Assembly (NCBI GenBank): GCA_038237225.1
Contig: JBBRYX010000014.1
Span: 1-64,000, forward strand
Length of the DNA: 64,000 bases
Direction of reading: 5' to 3'
Origin: DASVUC01 sp038237225
GTDB lineage: Bacteria > Planctomycetota > Phycisphaerae > Tepidisphaerales > Tepidisphaeraceae
Below, in pieces: positions 1 through 7,505 of the stretch. Both the position numbers and the translations under genes were made by a program. The notes beneath the pieces are model-generated. The model did no database searches, was not told where the DNA came from, and saw only the letters and a program-made list of their open reading frames with translations. Every line of letters starts with the position of its first letter. The stretch's first letter is position 1.

Positions 1-237
1 AAAGCTGGCATCGAGCGTCCCATCAACGTTGTATCGCGCCACCGCGACGTTGCCGTTGAAATGCCCCGCCACCACCCGCTTCCCATCCGGCTGAACCAAT
101 TCATTCTTGACCTGCCCGCCCGCAAACGGAAACGGTTCCGGACCCGCAAGCGCCGGATCCGTAGTAACGATACTCCCCACGCTCGTGATCGCCGTCAGAT
201 CCCCGCCATTCCACCGAATCGCAGACTTCCGCTCCAA
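1..237 (-). CDS. Delta-60 repeat-like protein, N-terminal part (runs off the left edge)
   Basis: The minus strand is open from about position 252 to the window edge. Near the edge it reads GHFNGNVAVARYNVDGTLDA, which matches the delta-60 repeat pattern (…G.FNG..AVARYN.DGTLD..FG) found in large bacterial surface proteins with propeller-like repeats. An in-frame TGA lies at 253-255 and there is no ATG after it, so the likeliest start is the TTG at 235-237. It could instead be a broken 5' end of a longer gene. The repeat match is clear; the start and the intactness of the gene are not. Confidence 0.5.
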   Translation of the reverse strand, partial: MERKSAIRWNGGDLTAITSVGSIVTTDPALAGPEPFPFAGGQVKNELVQPDGKRVVAGHFNGNVAVARYNVDGTLDASF

Positions 238-349
238 CCAGGATCCAATGCATCACATTGCAACGAAATGCAACTCCCTCCCCGCCTCGTCCCTCCCTTC
301 GCGCCTTCGTCCCTCCGTGCCTCCGTGCCTCCGTGCCTCATTCCCCGAG

Positions 350-1819
350 TCACCCCGCCCCGTTCACCCGCTCGCTCAGAACGCGCTTCAGCACCTTCCC
401 CGTCGGCGAACGCGGTAGATCCTCCACCACCATCACCTCGCGCGGCACCTTCCAGTTCATCAATCCCTGCGACCGCGCAAACTCCCGCACCTCGTCGGCC
501 ACAATTGTTGCCCCTTCTTTCGCGACTACAAACGCCACAACCACTTCACCTCTCCCCGGATCTTTCTTCCCCACCACCGCCGCCTCGCGAATCCCCGGAT
601 GCTTCAACAACAAGTCCTCGATCTCCCGCGGAACCGCCTTCTCCCCCGCGACGATGATCAACTCTTTCTTCCGGCCCGTGATGTGCAGAAAACCCGCTTC
701 ATCCACTCTCCCAAGATCGCCGGTTTTGAAATAGCCGTCGCCCGTCAGCGCCTCTGAAGTTTCCTTCGGCAGATTAAAATACCCCTTCATAATCATCGGA
801 CCCTTCAACCAGACCTCCCCGCTCTGATGCGCCGGCGCCCGCTTGCCCTCATCATCAACGATCTTCACCTGCACCCCCGGCAACGGTTTCCCCACGCTCC
901 CCGGCTGATTCGCCTGCGGCGTATTCAGCGCCACCACCGGGCTGGTCTCGGTGAGACCATACCCTTCATACAACGTCTGCCCGAACCGCTGCGCAAATCC
1001 ATCCCGCAGCGCTGTCGGCAAAGGCTCGCCCCCGGAGATGGTGGCGTACAGGCTCGAGAAATCCTCCGCGCTCGCGCTCTTCAAGTGCGCCATCGCCGCA
1101 TACATGCTCGGAACGCCAAAGAGAATCGAGATCCCATGCTCGCGGATTGCCTTCACCGCGCCCACCGCGCTGAACCGCGCCATATAAACGATCGTGCTCC
1201 CCAACTGAATCGGCGCCAGCATCATCGCCGTCATCCCAAACGCATGAAAAAGCGGGATCACCCCAAGGAACTTGTGCTTCGTCTGCAAACCCGCGTGCTC
1301 GATCGAGGCATCCACATCGCTCTGCAAATTCCCGTACGTAAGCATGACGCCCTTCGGCAGCCCGCTCGTTCCGCTCGTGTACATCAGCACCGCGACATCG
1401 TCCGCATTCACGCTCGGAAAATGCGGCGCAATCGCGCCCGCAGGCGGCCTCGGAAGCGCCATCAGATCCACCACCTTCAGGTTCGAATCTTTCAGCCGTC
1501 CGGCAAGGAACGGGATCGTCACCACCGTATCAATCCCGCTATCCGCGATGACGTGCGCAACCTCGCGATCCCCCAGCAGAAAGTTAATCGGCACCACGCT
1601 CTTCCCCGCCAGCAGCGTGCCATAAAAGCTCGCCACAAATCCCGCGCTCGCCGGCAATAGCAACCCCACCCGAGGACGCGCCGTCTGCATCGGCAGATAC
1701 AGCCCCAGCCCCGCGGCCATGGTCGCGAGCTGCTGATACGTGTACTGACCGGTGTCGTCAATGACAGCGATCTCGTTCGGATGCGCGCCGGCGTTGCGGA
1801 ACAGGGGTTCGAAGAGCAT
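350..1819 (-). CDS. Acyl-CoA synthetase / AMP-forming ligase
   Basis: ANL-superfamily adenylating enzyme of 489 residues that activates a carboxylic acid, probably a fatty acid, to its acyl-AMP and then acyl-CoA. The phosphate-binding loop MYTSGTSGLPKG is at about 146-157, the GYGLTETSP motif at about 286-294, the TGDLG hinge motif at about 366-370, and the C-terminal catalytic Lys region is SPTGKVLKR. Length is a little short for FadD (about 560) but normal for class I ligases. The ATG at 1819 is chosen because a GAGG lies 9 bases upstream; a TTG 15 bases further up is possible. The substrate cannot be told from sequence. It stands alone, divergent from the TPR/SPOR gene. Confidence 0.9.
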   Translation of the reverse strand: MLFEPLFRNAGAHPNEIAVIDDTGQYTYQQLATMAAGLGLYLPMQTARPRVGLLLPASAGFVASFYGTLLAGKSVVPINFLLGDREVAHVIADSGIDTVVTIPFLAGRLKDSNLKVVDLMALPRPPAGAIAPHFPSVNADDVAVLMYTSGTSGLPKGVMLTYGNLQSDVDASIEHAGLQTKHKFLGVIPLFHAFGMTAMMLAPIQLGSTIVYMARFSAVGAVKAIREHGISILFGVPSMYAAMAHLKSASAEDFSSLYATISGGEPLPTALRDGFAQRFGQTLYEGYGLTETSPVVALNTPQANQPGSVGKPLPGVQVKIVDDEGKRAPAHQSGEVWLKGPMIMKGYFNLPKETSEALTGDGYFKTGDLGRVDEAGFLHITGRKKELIIVAGEKAVPREIEDLLLKHPGIREAAVVGKKDPGRGEVVVAFVVAKEGATIVADEVREFARSQGLMNWKVPREVMVVEDLPRSPTGKVLKRVLSERVNGAG

Positions 1820-1903
1820 ATTGGACGGCCTCAACTTCTAATTGATGCGCTTACTAACTTACTGGACGAGGCACGGATGCGAAATAGAAAGACTGTTGAA
1901 GCT

Positions 1904-2036
1904 CGAATGACGAAACCCGAATCACGAATGAAATCCGAAGCCCGAATGACGAAACCACGTTCGGATGTCCGCCTTCAGCATTCGTCATTCGTCATTCGTC
2001 ATTCTTTCGTCATTCTGGTTTCGTCATTCGTCATTG
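1904..2036. repeat. Palindromic short-word repeat (GAATGACGAA family)
   Basis: The left part holds several copies of a CGAATGACGAAA/CGAATCACGAAT word. The right part holds their reverse complement, ATTCGTCATTCGTCATT, copied several times. Together they can fold into a long imperfect hairpin. The right arm is translated as the hydrophobic N-terminus of the following TPR/SPOR gene. Confidence 0.75.
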
Positions 2037-2788
2037 TCCCATCCGGCTGCGGTGGTCCTCAGCCTCACGCGCAGGAAAAGGCCACCCTCCAGGCTGCCTC
2101 CCGATCCATCGAAGCCCAGCAGTTCGATCAAGCCATCGCCCAGGCCGATGTTTACCTCGCCAAGATCCCCCACGGCCCCGGCTCCGCCGAGGCGCTGTAC
2201 ATCAAAGGCAGAGGCTATGAAGGCCGCGTCGCGCAGAACATTGCCGCCGCCCAGGCCAACCTCCAATCCGCCCGCACCGCCTACATCCAGGCGTTGGCCG
2301 GAAATCCTTCCCCCATCCTCGAGCCCTCCATTCACACCAGCCTCGCAAACGTCGCCTATTTCCAGGACGACTACGCCACCGCTCTGGCCCAGTGGACAAC
2401 CGCCTATCCCAAGCTCCTCGACGACAGCGTCCGCGGCTGGGTCCTCTACCGAATCGGGATTTGCCAACAGCGCCTCGGCGAATTTGACCGCGCCGATCAG
2501 ACGTTCGCGCAAGTGCAGAATAGCTTCCGCAATTCCGTCCCCGCCCAGCGCGCTCGCGAACATCAAGGCGCGCGATCGTTCCACGTCCAGTTAGCCACCT
2601 TCGCGAGCGCCGCCAGCGCCGACAACGCCGCCGTCAAACTCCGTATCCAAGGCGTCAACCCCGTCCGCACCATGAACCCCCAAGGCCAACAACAGCTCCG
2701 CATCGGCCCTATCCCCAACTACGCGCAGGCCACGACGCTAAAAAACCGCTTCGCGTCGCAGTACCCGGATGCGCTCGTCATACCGTGA
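1946..2788 (+). CDS. TPR-like protein with C-terminal SPOR domain, probable envelope protein
   Basis: About 280 residues from the ATG at 1946. The middle part has helical TPR-like repeats (QQFDQAIAQADVYL, YIKGRGYEG, VLYRIGICQQRLGEFDRADQTF). The last 75 residues, from about FHVQLATFASAASADNAAVK, fit a SPOR domain, which binds denuded septal peptidoglycan glycans. The N-terminus (SFVIRHSFVILVSSFVIVPSGCGG) looks like an exported-protein leader with a weak lipobox at the Cys, but it is encoded by a palindromic repeat. Several in-frame ATGs lie upstream (1877, 1907, 1928) and no clear Shine-Dalgarno was seen, so the start is uncertain. Role at the septum or envelope is inferred from SPOR alone. 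Confidence 0.65.
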   Translation: MTKPRSDVRLQHSSFVIRHSFVILVSSFVIVPSGCGGPQPHAQEKATLQAASRSIEAQQFDQAIAQADVYLAKIPHGPGSAEALYIKGRGYEGRVAQNIAAAQANLQSARTAYIQALAGNPSPILEPSIHTSLANVAYFQDDYATALAQWTTAYPKLLDDSVRGWVLYRIGICQQRLGEFDRADQTFAQVQNSFRNSVPAQRAREHQGARSFHVQLATFASAASADNAAVKLRIQGVNPVRTMNPQGQQQLRIGPIPNYAQATTLKNRFASQYPDALVIP

Positions 2789-2893
2789 CGCCTGAGCCCC
2801 GCGCAAAGATCGCAAAGCCTCAACGATCACGAAGAATTTCTCTTTCGTTCCTTCTCTGAATCTCTGCGCTCTCTGTAATCTCTGTGAATCCCT
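2789..2893. repeat. Intergenic word repeat between convergent genes
   Basis: Short gap between two convergent genes. It contains CTCTGCGCTCTCTGTAATCT followed by a related CTCTGTGAATC word, one more low-complexity word family like others in this window. No clear intrinsic terminator was seen. Confidence 0.4.
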
Positions 2894-4402
2894 TCACCGA
2901 ATCCACGGCACAATCAATCTCACCATCCCCACAATCACCACCACTCCCACCCCATCCAACAGCAACCCGTACCGCATCATTCGCCCGATCGGGATGTACC
3001 CCGATCCATAGACGATCGCATTACAGGGCGTCGACACCGGCAGCATAAATCCCAGGCTTGCGCCAAACGTCGCCCCCAGCGCCGGCTCGAGCGGATCAAC
3101 ACCCGCGCTCTTCGCCAGCGCAATCACCACTGGGACAATCATCGTCGCCGATGCGGTGTTGCTGGTTGTCTCCGACAGCAGCGCCGCCACGACCGTCGCG
3201 GCCACCAGCATCCGAAATCCGCTTCCCTGCACCGGAAGCAGATGGGTGAGTCCTTCGCCCACCGCCTTGGCGAGTCCGGTATTGAACATCAGGATTCCCA
3301 GCGCCAGCCCGCCTCCGTAAAGCAGCACCACGCCCCAATCGATCTGCACCGCCTCGGTCCAGTTGATCGCCCGACCGTCCCGATCCCCTGGCAACAGGAA
3401 AAGCAGAATCGCCCCCACCGTCGCGCTGACCCCTTCATGCATCACGTTGTTGAGCGTCAGATATTTCTCGCTTCGTTCGCCAAACACCAGCGCCACAACC
3501 CCCGGCGTCACCCACAGCAGCACGGTCACGCCAAACGCAATGCACGTCGAGATTTGCGCCGTCGTCCAAGACCCCAGTCGATCGCGCTCGCGCTCGAGCA
3601 TCTGATGGCTACCCGGAATCTCCTTGATGCCCGCCCGGCAAAGGAAGCTCAAATAAGCCGCCAGCCAGATAAACAAAACGATGACCACCGGGAACCCAAT
3701 CAGGCACCATTTGAAGAACGAGATCTGCACCCCCAGCGCCTCGCGGATATATCCCAGACCAATCACATTGGGAGCAGTTCCGATTGGCGTGGCCAATCCT
3801 CCAATCGATGCCGCGAAAGAAGTCATCAGCATCAATCCCGTCGCATAACGCCGGTTGATCTTCGCGCCGCCTTCCTTCTCGTGCTCGAACAGGAACGACA
3901 GGATCGACAACGCAATCGCGAACATCATCGCCGTCGCCGCGGTGTTGGCGATCCATCCCGACAGAAATGCCGTCACCGCCCCAAACGCGATCAAGATTCT
4001 CCCCGGCCGCGCCCCCACACCCCGCATCGACAGCACGCCAAAAGCCAATCTCCGATCCAGGCCATGGATGAAGATCGCCCGCGCCAGGATGAACGATCCG
4101 ATGAACAAAAAGATCAAGGGATCCGCAAACGGCGCAAACACTTCCTTCGCCGACCCAACCCGGAACATGACGCACAGCGCCGCCCCCAGCATCGCCGTCA
4201 CCGGCATCGGCAACGATTCGCAAATCCACAAGACCACAATCCCCGCCATGATCGCCGCCAGCCGATGCGCTTTGGCATCCAGCCCCCGCATCGGCAGGAA
4301 CAGCATCGCGAGAAAGATTGCCGGCGCGACCACAGCGCCACTGCGTTTCCGCCACCGCTCGAACTTTTCCTCCGCCGGCGAAAGCGCCTCGACCACGTGC
4401 AT
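2894..4402 (-). CDS. DASS/SLC13-family anion symporter
   Basis: Inner-membrane transporter of 502 residues with about 11 hydrophobic segments. It belongs to the divalent anion:sodium symporter family, which takes up di- and tricarboxylates or sulfate with Na+. Both signature helical-hairpin motifs are visible: WIANTAATAMM (first SNT-like motif, about residue 150) and ETTSNTASATMIVPV (second, about 405). The C-terminal family signature is LPVSTPCNAIVYGSGYI. The start codon is ATG at 4402. It is followed on the same strand side by unrelated genes, so the substrate cannot be inferred from context. Confidence 0.9.
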   Translation of the reverse strand: MHVVEALSPAEEKFERWRKRSGAVVAPAIFLAMLFLPMRGLDAKAHRLAAIMAGIVVLWICESLPMPVTAMLGAALCVMFRVGSAKEVFAPFADPLIFLFIGSFILARAIFIHGLDRRLAFGVLSMRGVGARPGRILIAFGAVTAFLSGWIANTAATAMMFAIALSILSFLFEHEKEGGAKINRRYATGLMLMTSFAASIGGLATPIGTAPNVIGLGYIREALGVQISFFKWCLIGFPVVIVLFIWLAAYLSFLCRAGIKEIPGSHQMLERERDRLGSWTTAQISTCIAFGVTVLLWVTPGVVALVFGERSEKYLTLNNVMHEGVSATVGAILLFLLPGDRDGRAINWTEAVQIDWGVVLLYGGGLALGILMFNTGLAKAVGEGLTHLLPVQGSGFRMLVAATVVAALLSETTSNTASATMIVPVVIALAKSAGVDPLEPALGATFGASLGFMLPVSTPCNAIVYGSGYIPIGRMMRYGLLLDGVGVVVIVGMVRLIVPWIR

Positions 4403-4455
4403 GCCTTAGAACTTACTCCCACGACACGAACCGATGCAAAGATTGGCCGCGTTGG

Positions 4456-5070
4456 CTATTGCTCGTCCGGGGTGTTTTCTTCCGCCTGTGTCACTCGGCG
4501 AATGCAGATCGGGGGATCTCTGATGATGTTCTTGTCAAAGTAAACTCTGACGATCGCCTTCTCCGCCGCCGACTCCTCCAGTCCATCCACCTTCACCTTC
4601 CCCGCGATCGGCAAATCAATTTCACCGTCGCCGTTCACCTGTAACACCTTTCGTGTCATCTTCCCCGGTGCGTCCAGATCCCAAAGGATGAACTCGACAT
4701 ATTCATCCCGTGCGATCGGCCCCGATTTGATTGTCGCGGCATCCGCCGACTCCGCGCGCGCCATCGTCACACCCGTTGCCATCTTCCGGTCGCTGTATTC
4801 CTTCACGATCGCACGAGTCGCGTCCGCGAGCGTCTTCTCTTTGATTTCCACGCGCCCAACGTATGGGAGGCCGATCTTGCCGTCCCCATCCACGCGCCTT
4901 TTGAGCACCGTCGCGGTGCCGTTCCCGAACAGATTCTTCAACGTCACCTTCACCAAGTCGTCCGTACGAAGCGCCGCCGTCTGATCCACCGGCTGGCTCG
5001 TCGCACCTTCCGCAAGACACAGCGTCGGCAGCACCAAAATGATCGCGACGCATCGCATCAACGTCTTCAT
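4456..5070 (-). CDS. Exported Poly_export-like protein with two tandem domains
   Basis: A 204-residue protein with a signal peptide (MKTLMRCVAIILVLPTLCLA). The mature part has two similar units, each with a start like LRTDDLVKVTL / ARDEYVEFILW, then a 'V..DG.I.LP..G.V' strand pair (DGKIGLPYVGRVEI and DGEIDLPIAGKVKV) and a helix. This is the pattern of the polysaccharide biosynthesis/export N-terminal domain (Wza-like), duplicated. It lacks a membrane-spanning helix or SLBB tail, so it is not a full Wza. Its neighbours do not belong to a capsule locus. A periplasmic or envelope role is likely; the exact function is unknown. Confidence 0.65.
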   Translation of the reverse strand: MKTLMRCVAIILVLPTLCLAEGATSQPVDQTAALRTDDLVKVTLKNLFGNGTATVLKRRVDGDGKIGLPYVGRVEIKEKTLADATRAIVKEYSDRKMATGVTMARAESADAATIKSGPIARDEYVEFILWDLDAPGKMTRKVLQVNGDGEIDLPIAGKVKVDGLEESAAEKAIVRVYFDKNIIRDPPICIRRVTQAEENTPDEQ

Positions 5071-5094
5071 GCGCAGGCTCCGTTCCCGCCAAGA

Positions 5095-6321
5095 TTATTG
5101 GTCTCTTCCGATCATTGTACCCGCGGAGTCGTCGTCAAGCTTCTTCAAAAACTCCCCAATCCGATCGAGCCCCTTATCAATCTGCTCCATGCTCGTCGCG
5201 AAGCTCAAACGGACGTGCGTCTCAAATCCCGAGTCATTGCCCGGAACCACGGCCACGTGCGCTTGTTCCAGAAGCTGCGCTGAGAAACTCACGGCGTCCG
5301 TAATCCCCGCCCTTCCAAAATACTTGCTGACATTCGGGAAGCAATAAAACGCCCCCTGCGGCTTCACGCATGTCACCCCAAGATCGCACAGGCGCTTGTG
5401 CATGTGGTGTGCCCGCTTCTCAAACTCCTTCCGCATGTGCTCAACCGATTCCTTTCCGCGCGGATCGGTCAGCGCCACAGCCGCCGGGATCTGCGTAAAG
5501 CTCGTGATATGGCTCGTCATCTGTGACTGCAGCTTGTTGATCGCATCGATCACCGGTTTCGGCCCGCCGATATATCCCACGCGCCACCCGGTCATCGCAA
5601 AGCTCTTTGAGTGACAATTAAAGGTCAGGGTCTGATCGAGCAGCCGTGGATCAAGCGACGCGAACGAAACAAACTTCAGCCCGTCGTATACCAGCTTCTC
5701 GTAGATCTCATCCGAGAAGACCGTCAGGTTCGGATGCTTCACCACCACATCCGCCAGCGCCTTCAGTTCGTCGGGCGTATACGCATGGCCGCCGGGATTC
5801 GAAGGCGAATTCAGGACCAACACTTTGGACTTCGGCCCGATCGCACGTTCAAGCTGCTGCGGCGAGATTCGAAAATTCTTCGCTTCCTCCGCCTTGATGA
5901 CCTTCGGCACCCCGCCCGCCAACTTCACCTGCTCCGGGTAACTGACCCAGTACGGCGCGGGAATCAGCACCTCATCGTCCGGATTGATCGTCGCCATGAA
6001 CGCCATGTACAGGCAGTGCTTACCGCCTGCTCCGAGCGTGATCTGATCGGGCTTGTAAGGCAGGTTGTTCTCGCTGTTGAACTTCCGCGCGATTGCCTCC
6101 CGAAGCTCCGGGAATGACGGCGTCGGCGTATATTTCGTCTGCCCGTTATCCAGCGCCTGCTTTGCGGCATCCTTGATAAACCCCGGCGTATCAAAGTCCG
6201 GCTCGCCAGCGCCAAATCCAACCACATCGATTCCCGCCTTCTTCATTGCCGCTGCCTTGGCGCTGACCGCAAGCGTGATCGACTCGGAAACCAGCTTCAT
6301 CCTCTCAGCAAGCGCAATCAT
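5095..6321 (-). CDS. Aspartate aminotransferase (class I, PLP-dependent, Ib-like)
   Basis: Fold-type I aminotransferase of 408 residues that moves the amino group between aspartate and 2-oxoglutarate. PLP contacts are visible: Asn175 in NSPSNPGG, Asp204 and Tyr207 in FSDEIYEKL, and the Schiff-base Lys239 in CHSKSFAMTGWRVGY, with the substrate-carboxylate Arg in VRLSFATS near 380. The N-terminus (SESITLAVSAKAAAMKKAG) is typical of the Ib subgroup (Bacillus/Thermus type). The ATG at 6321 is preferred over a start 45 bases upstream because an AAGGGA lies just before it and the family begins there. Related enzymes with other substrates cannot be excluded. Confidence 0.88.
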   Translation of the reverse strand: MIALAERMKLVSESITLAVSAKAAAMKKAGIDVVGFGAGEPDFDTPGFIKDAAKQALDNGQTKYTPTPSFPELREAIARKFNSENNLPYKPDQITLGAGGKHCLYMAFMATINPDDEVLIPAPYWVSYPEQVKLAGGVPKVIKAEEAKNFRISPQQLERAIGPKSKVLVLNSPSNPGGHAYTPDELKALADVVVKHPNLTVFSDEIYEKLVYDGLKFVSFASLDPRLLDQTLTFNCHSKSFAMTGWRVGYIGGPKPVIDAINKLQSQMTSHITSFTQIPAAVALTDPRGKESVEHMRKEFEKRAHHMHKRLCDLGVTCVKPQGAFYCFPNVSKYFGRAGITDAVSFSAQLLEQAHVAVVPGNDSGFETHVRLSFATSMEQIDKGLDRIGEFLKKLDDDSAGTMIGRDQ

Positions 6322-6463
6322 CGAGTCCCTTCGAGTAAGAGTCCGCGATGACGGTATTGAGAACATCCAGCGCCTGCAAGCAGCGCAGGCCCTATGCGAA
6401 CGCGGCTAATTTTTGCAACTCCAGAATCATATGTTGTACAAATGCAATGGCCCCCTAAGGGAT

Positions 6464-6517
6464 TCCTCAAACCGAGGAACGACTTTTGCTGTACCGCCCC
6501 ATCCTACGGCCGGGCGG
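6464..6517. promoter_or_regulatory. Hairpins in the leader of the kinase-like/CheY pair
   Basis: The 217-base gap between the divergent aminotransferase and the kinase-like gene holds an inverted repeat TTCCTC-AAACC-GAGGAA and, about 20 bases on, CCGCCCC…GGGCGG. Neither has a T-run, so they are not classical terminators. They could be an operator or leader structure; no function is shown. Confidence 0.3.
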
Positions 6518-6583
6518 TAGTTTCGTGACGATAAGTCGTATCGCGTCCCCGGGTCCGGCAATCACTTCTTCCACAGGAGCGAA

Positions 6584-6946
6584 ATGACAACTCACATCAG
6601 TTCATCGGGACTTCCTTCAGATGCTGTAGCAATGGGGGGATTACCGCTCGGAACCATGATGAGCCCGCCTGCCATGCCAGTCGTGCTGCCTCCTGTTAAC
6701 GTGCACCACCTTCTGGAACATGTCGCACAGGACCTGAAACGCCAATTTACGGCTAAAAAACTCGACCTCAGCATGAAGCTTTCTGCCCGCGGCTACCTGA
6801 TCGCCGGCGATCGCGAGCGCATGCGACAGATTTACACCAACCTCATCAGCAATGCGGTAACCTACGCGCGCAAAGGCGGGCAGATCACCGTCCGGTCCAC
6901 CTGTCCCACCCCGGATGCGCTTCGCGTTGAAGTGTCCCGTTCGTAA
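6584..6946 (+). CDS. Truncated histidine-kinase-like protein (N-box only)
   Basis: A 120-residue protein with an AGGAG Shine-Dalgarno just before the ATG. After a Met/Pro-rich N-terminus of about 35 residues it resembles the start of a kinase ATPase domain: HHLLEHVAQDLKRQFTAKKL, then the N-box ERMRQIYTNLISNAVTYA, then GGQITVRS. It stops at LRVEVSRS, exactly where the D-x-G (G1) box should follow. There is no H-box for phosphorylation, and no downstream frame continues the domain. So it is either a decayed kinase or a small regulatory module. The CheY-like gene starts 27 bases downstream, which suggests one transcript. Confidence 0.65.
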   Translation: MTTHISSSGLPSDAVAMGGLPLGTMMSPPAMPVVLPPVNVHHLLEHVAQDLKRQFTAKKLDLSMKLSARGYLIAGDRERMRQIYTNLISNAVTYARKGGQITVRSTCPTPDALRVEVSRS

Positions 6947-6973
6947 CCACGGCGCGGCAGAGGGAGTTGAACC

Positions 6974-7351
6974 GTGTCGACCGTTATGATCGTCGATGAT
7001 GCCGACATTGCCCGCGCGACGCTGGGGCGTCTGCTCCAGCGCGAAGGGTATCAGACCGTCCTTGCCCACAACGGTCGCGATGCGCTCGAGACGCTTGAGA
7101 AACAGCGCGAGCCCGACCTGATCGTCCTGGACCTGAACATGCCGGATGTGGATGGCCTGGAACTGCTCGAAATCCTCCACCGCCATCCTCGCTGGCAGTC
7201 CATCCCGGTGATCATGCTGACCGCCGTCTCCGACACGCACATGGTTACTCGCGCCCACCAACTTGGCGCCAAAGAATACCTGGTGAAAGCGACCTTCTCC
7301 GTGAAGGAAATGCTCCACCACGTGAAGATGTACACGGCGCAGGCGCAGTAG
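6974..7351 (+). CDS. CheY-like response regulator (receiver domain only)
   Basis: A 125-residue stand-alone receiver domain. The acidic pair is Asp8-Asp9, the phospho-acceptor is Asp53 (VLDLNMPDVDG), the conserved Thr is in VIMLTAVS and the Lys in KEYLVK. There is no output domain, so it should act by protein contact or in a phosphorelay. The start is GTG at 6974, with AGAGGGAG upstream. It follows the truncated kinase-like gene by 27 bases and probably shares its transcript. Its true kinase is not evident here, because the adjacent kinase-like protein lacks the phospho-acceptor His. Confidence 0.88.
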   Translation: MSTVMIVDDADIARATLGRLLQREGYQTVLAHNGRDALETLEKQREPDLIVLDLNMPDVDGLELLEILHRHPRWQSIPVIMLTAVSDTHMVTRAHQLGAKEYLVKATFSVKEMLHHVKMYTAQAQ

Positions 7352-7353
7352 AA

Positions 7354-7502
7354 GACAAGCACGAAATCCGAAGCTCGAAATCCGAAACAAATCTCAATCA
7401 TCAAAAGAGAAATGACCGATACCGCTGTTCGCGATTCGGTCATTTCTCATTTGTACTTCGGATTTGTTTCGGATTTCGAAATTCGGATTTCGAGTTTCCT
7501 CT
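7354..7502. repeat. Large palindrome of CGAAATCCGAAA words
   Basis: The left arm (7356-7399) repeats the word CGAAATCCGAA; the right arm (7456-7500) repeats the reverse complement TTCGGATTTCG. Nested inside is a perfect 13-base stem, GAGAAATGACCGA at 7407-7419 against TCGGTCATTTCTC at 7436-7448. It lies between two convergent genes and could end transcription from both. A related copy without the inner stem is at 13578-13618. Confidence 0.8.
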
Positions 7503-7505
7503 AAT

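Noticed and set aside
3242..4543. Plus-strand 433-codon open frame across the DASS transporter
   Set aside because: Rich in Arg/His/Gln/Pro, antisense to a clear membrane transporter; a composition artefact.
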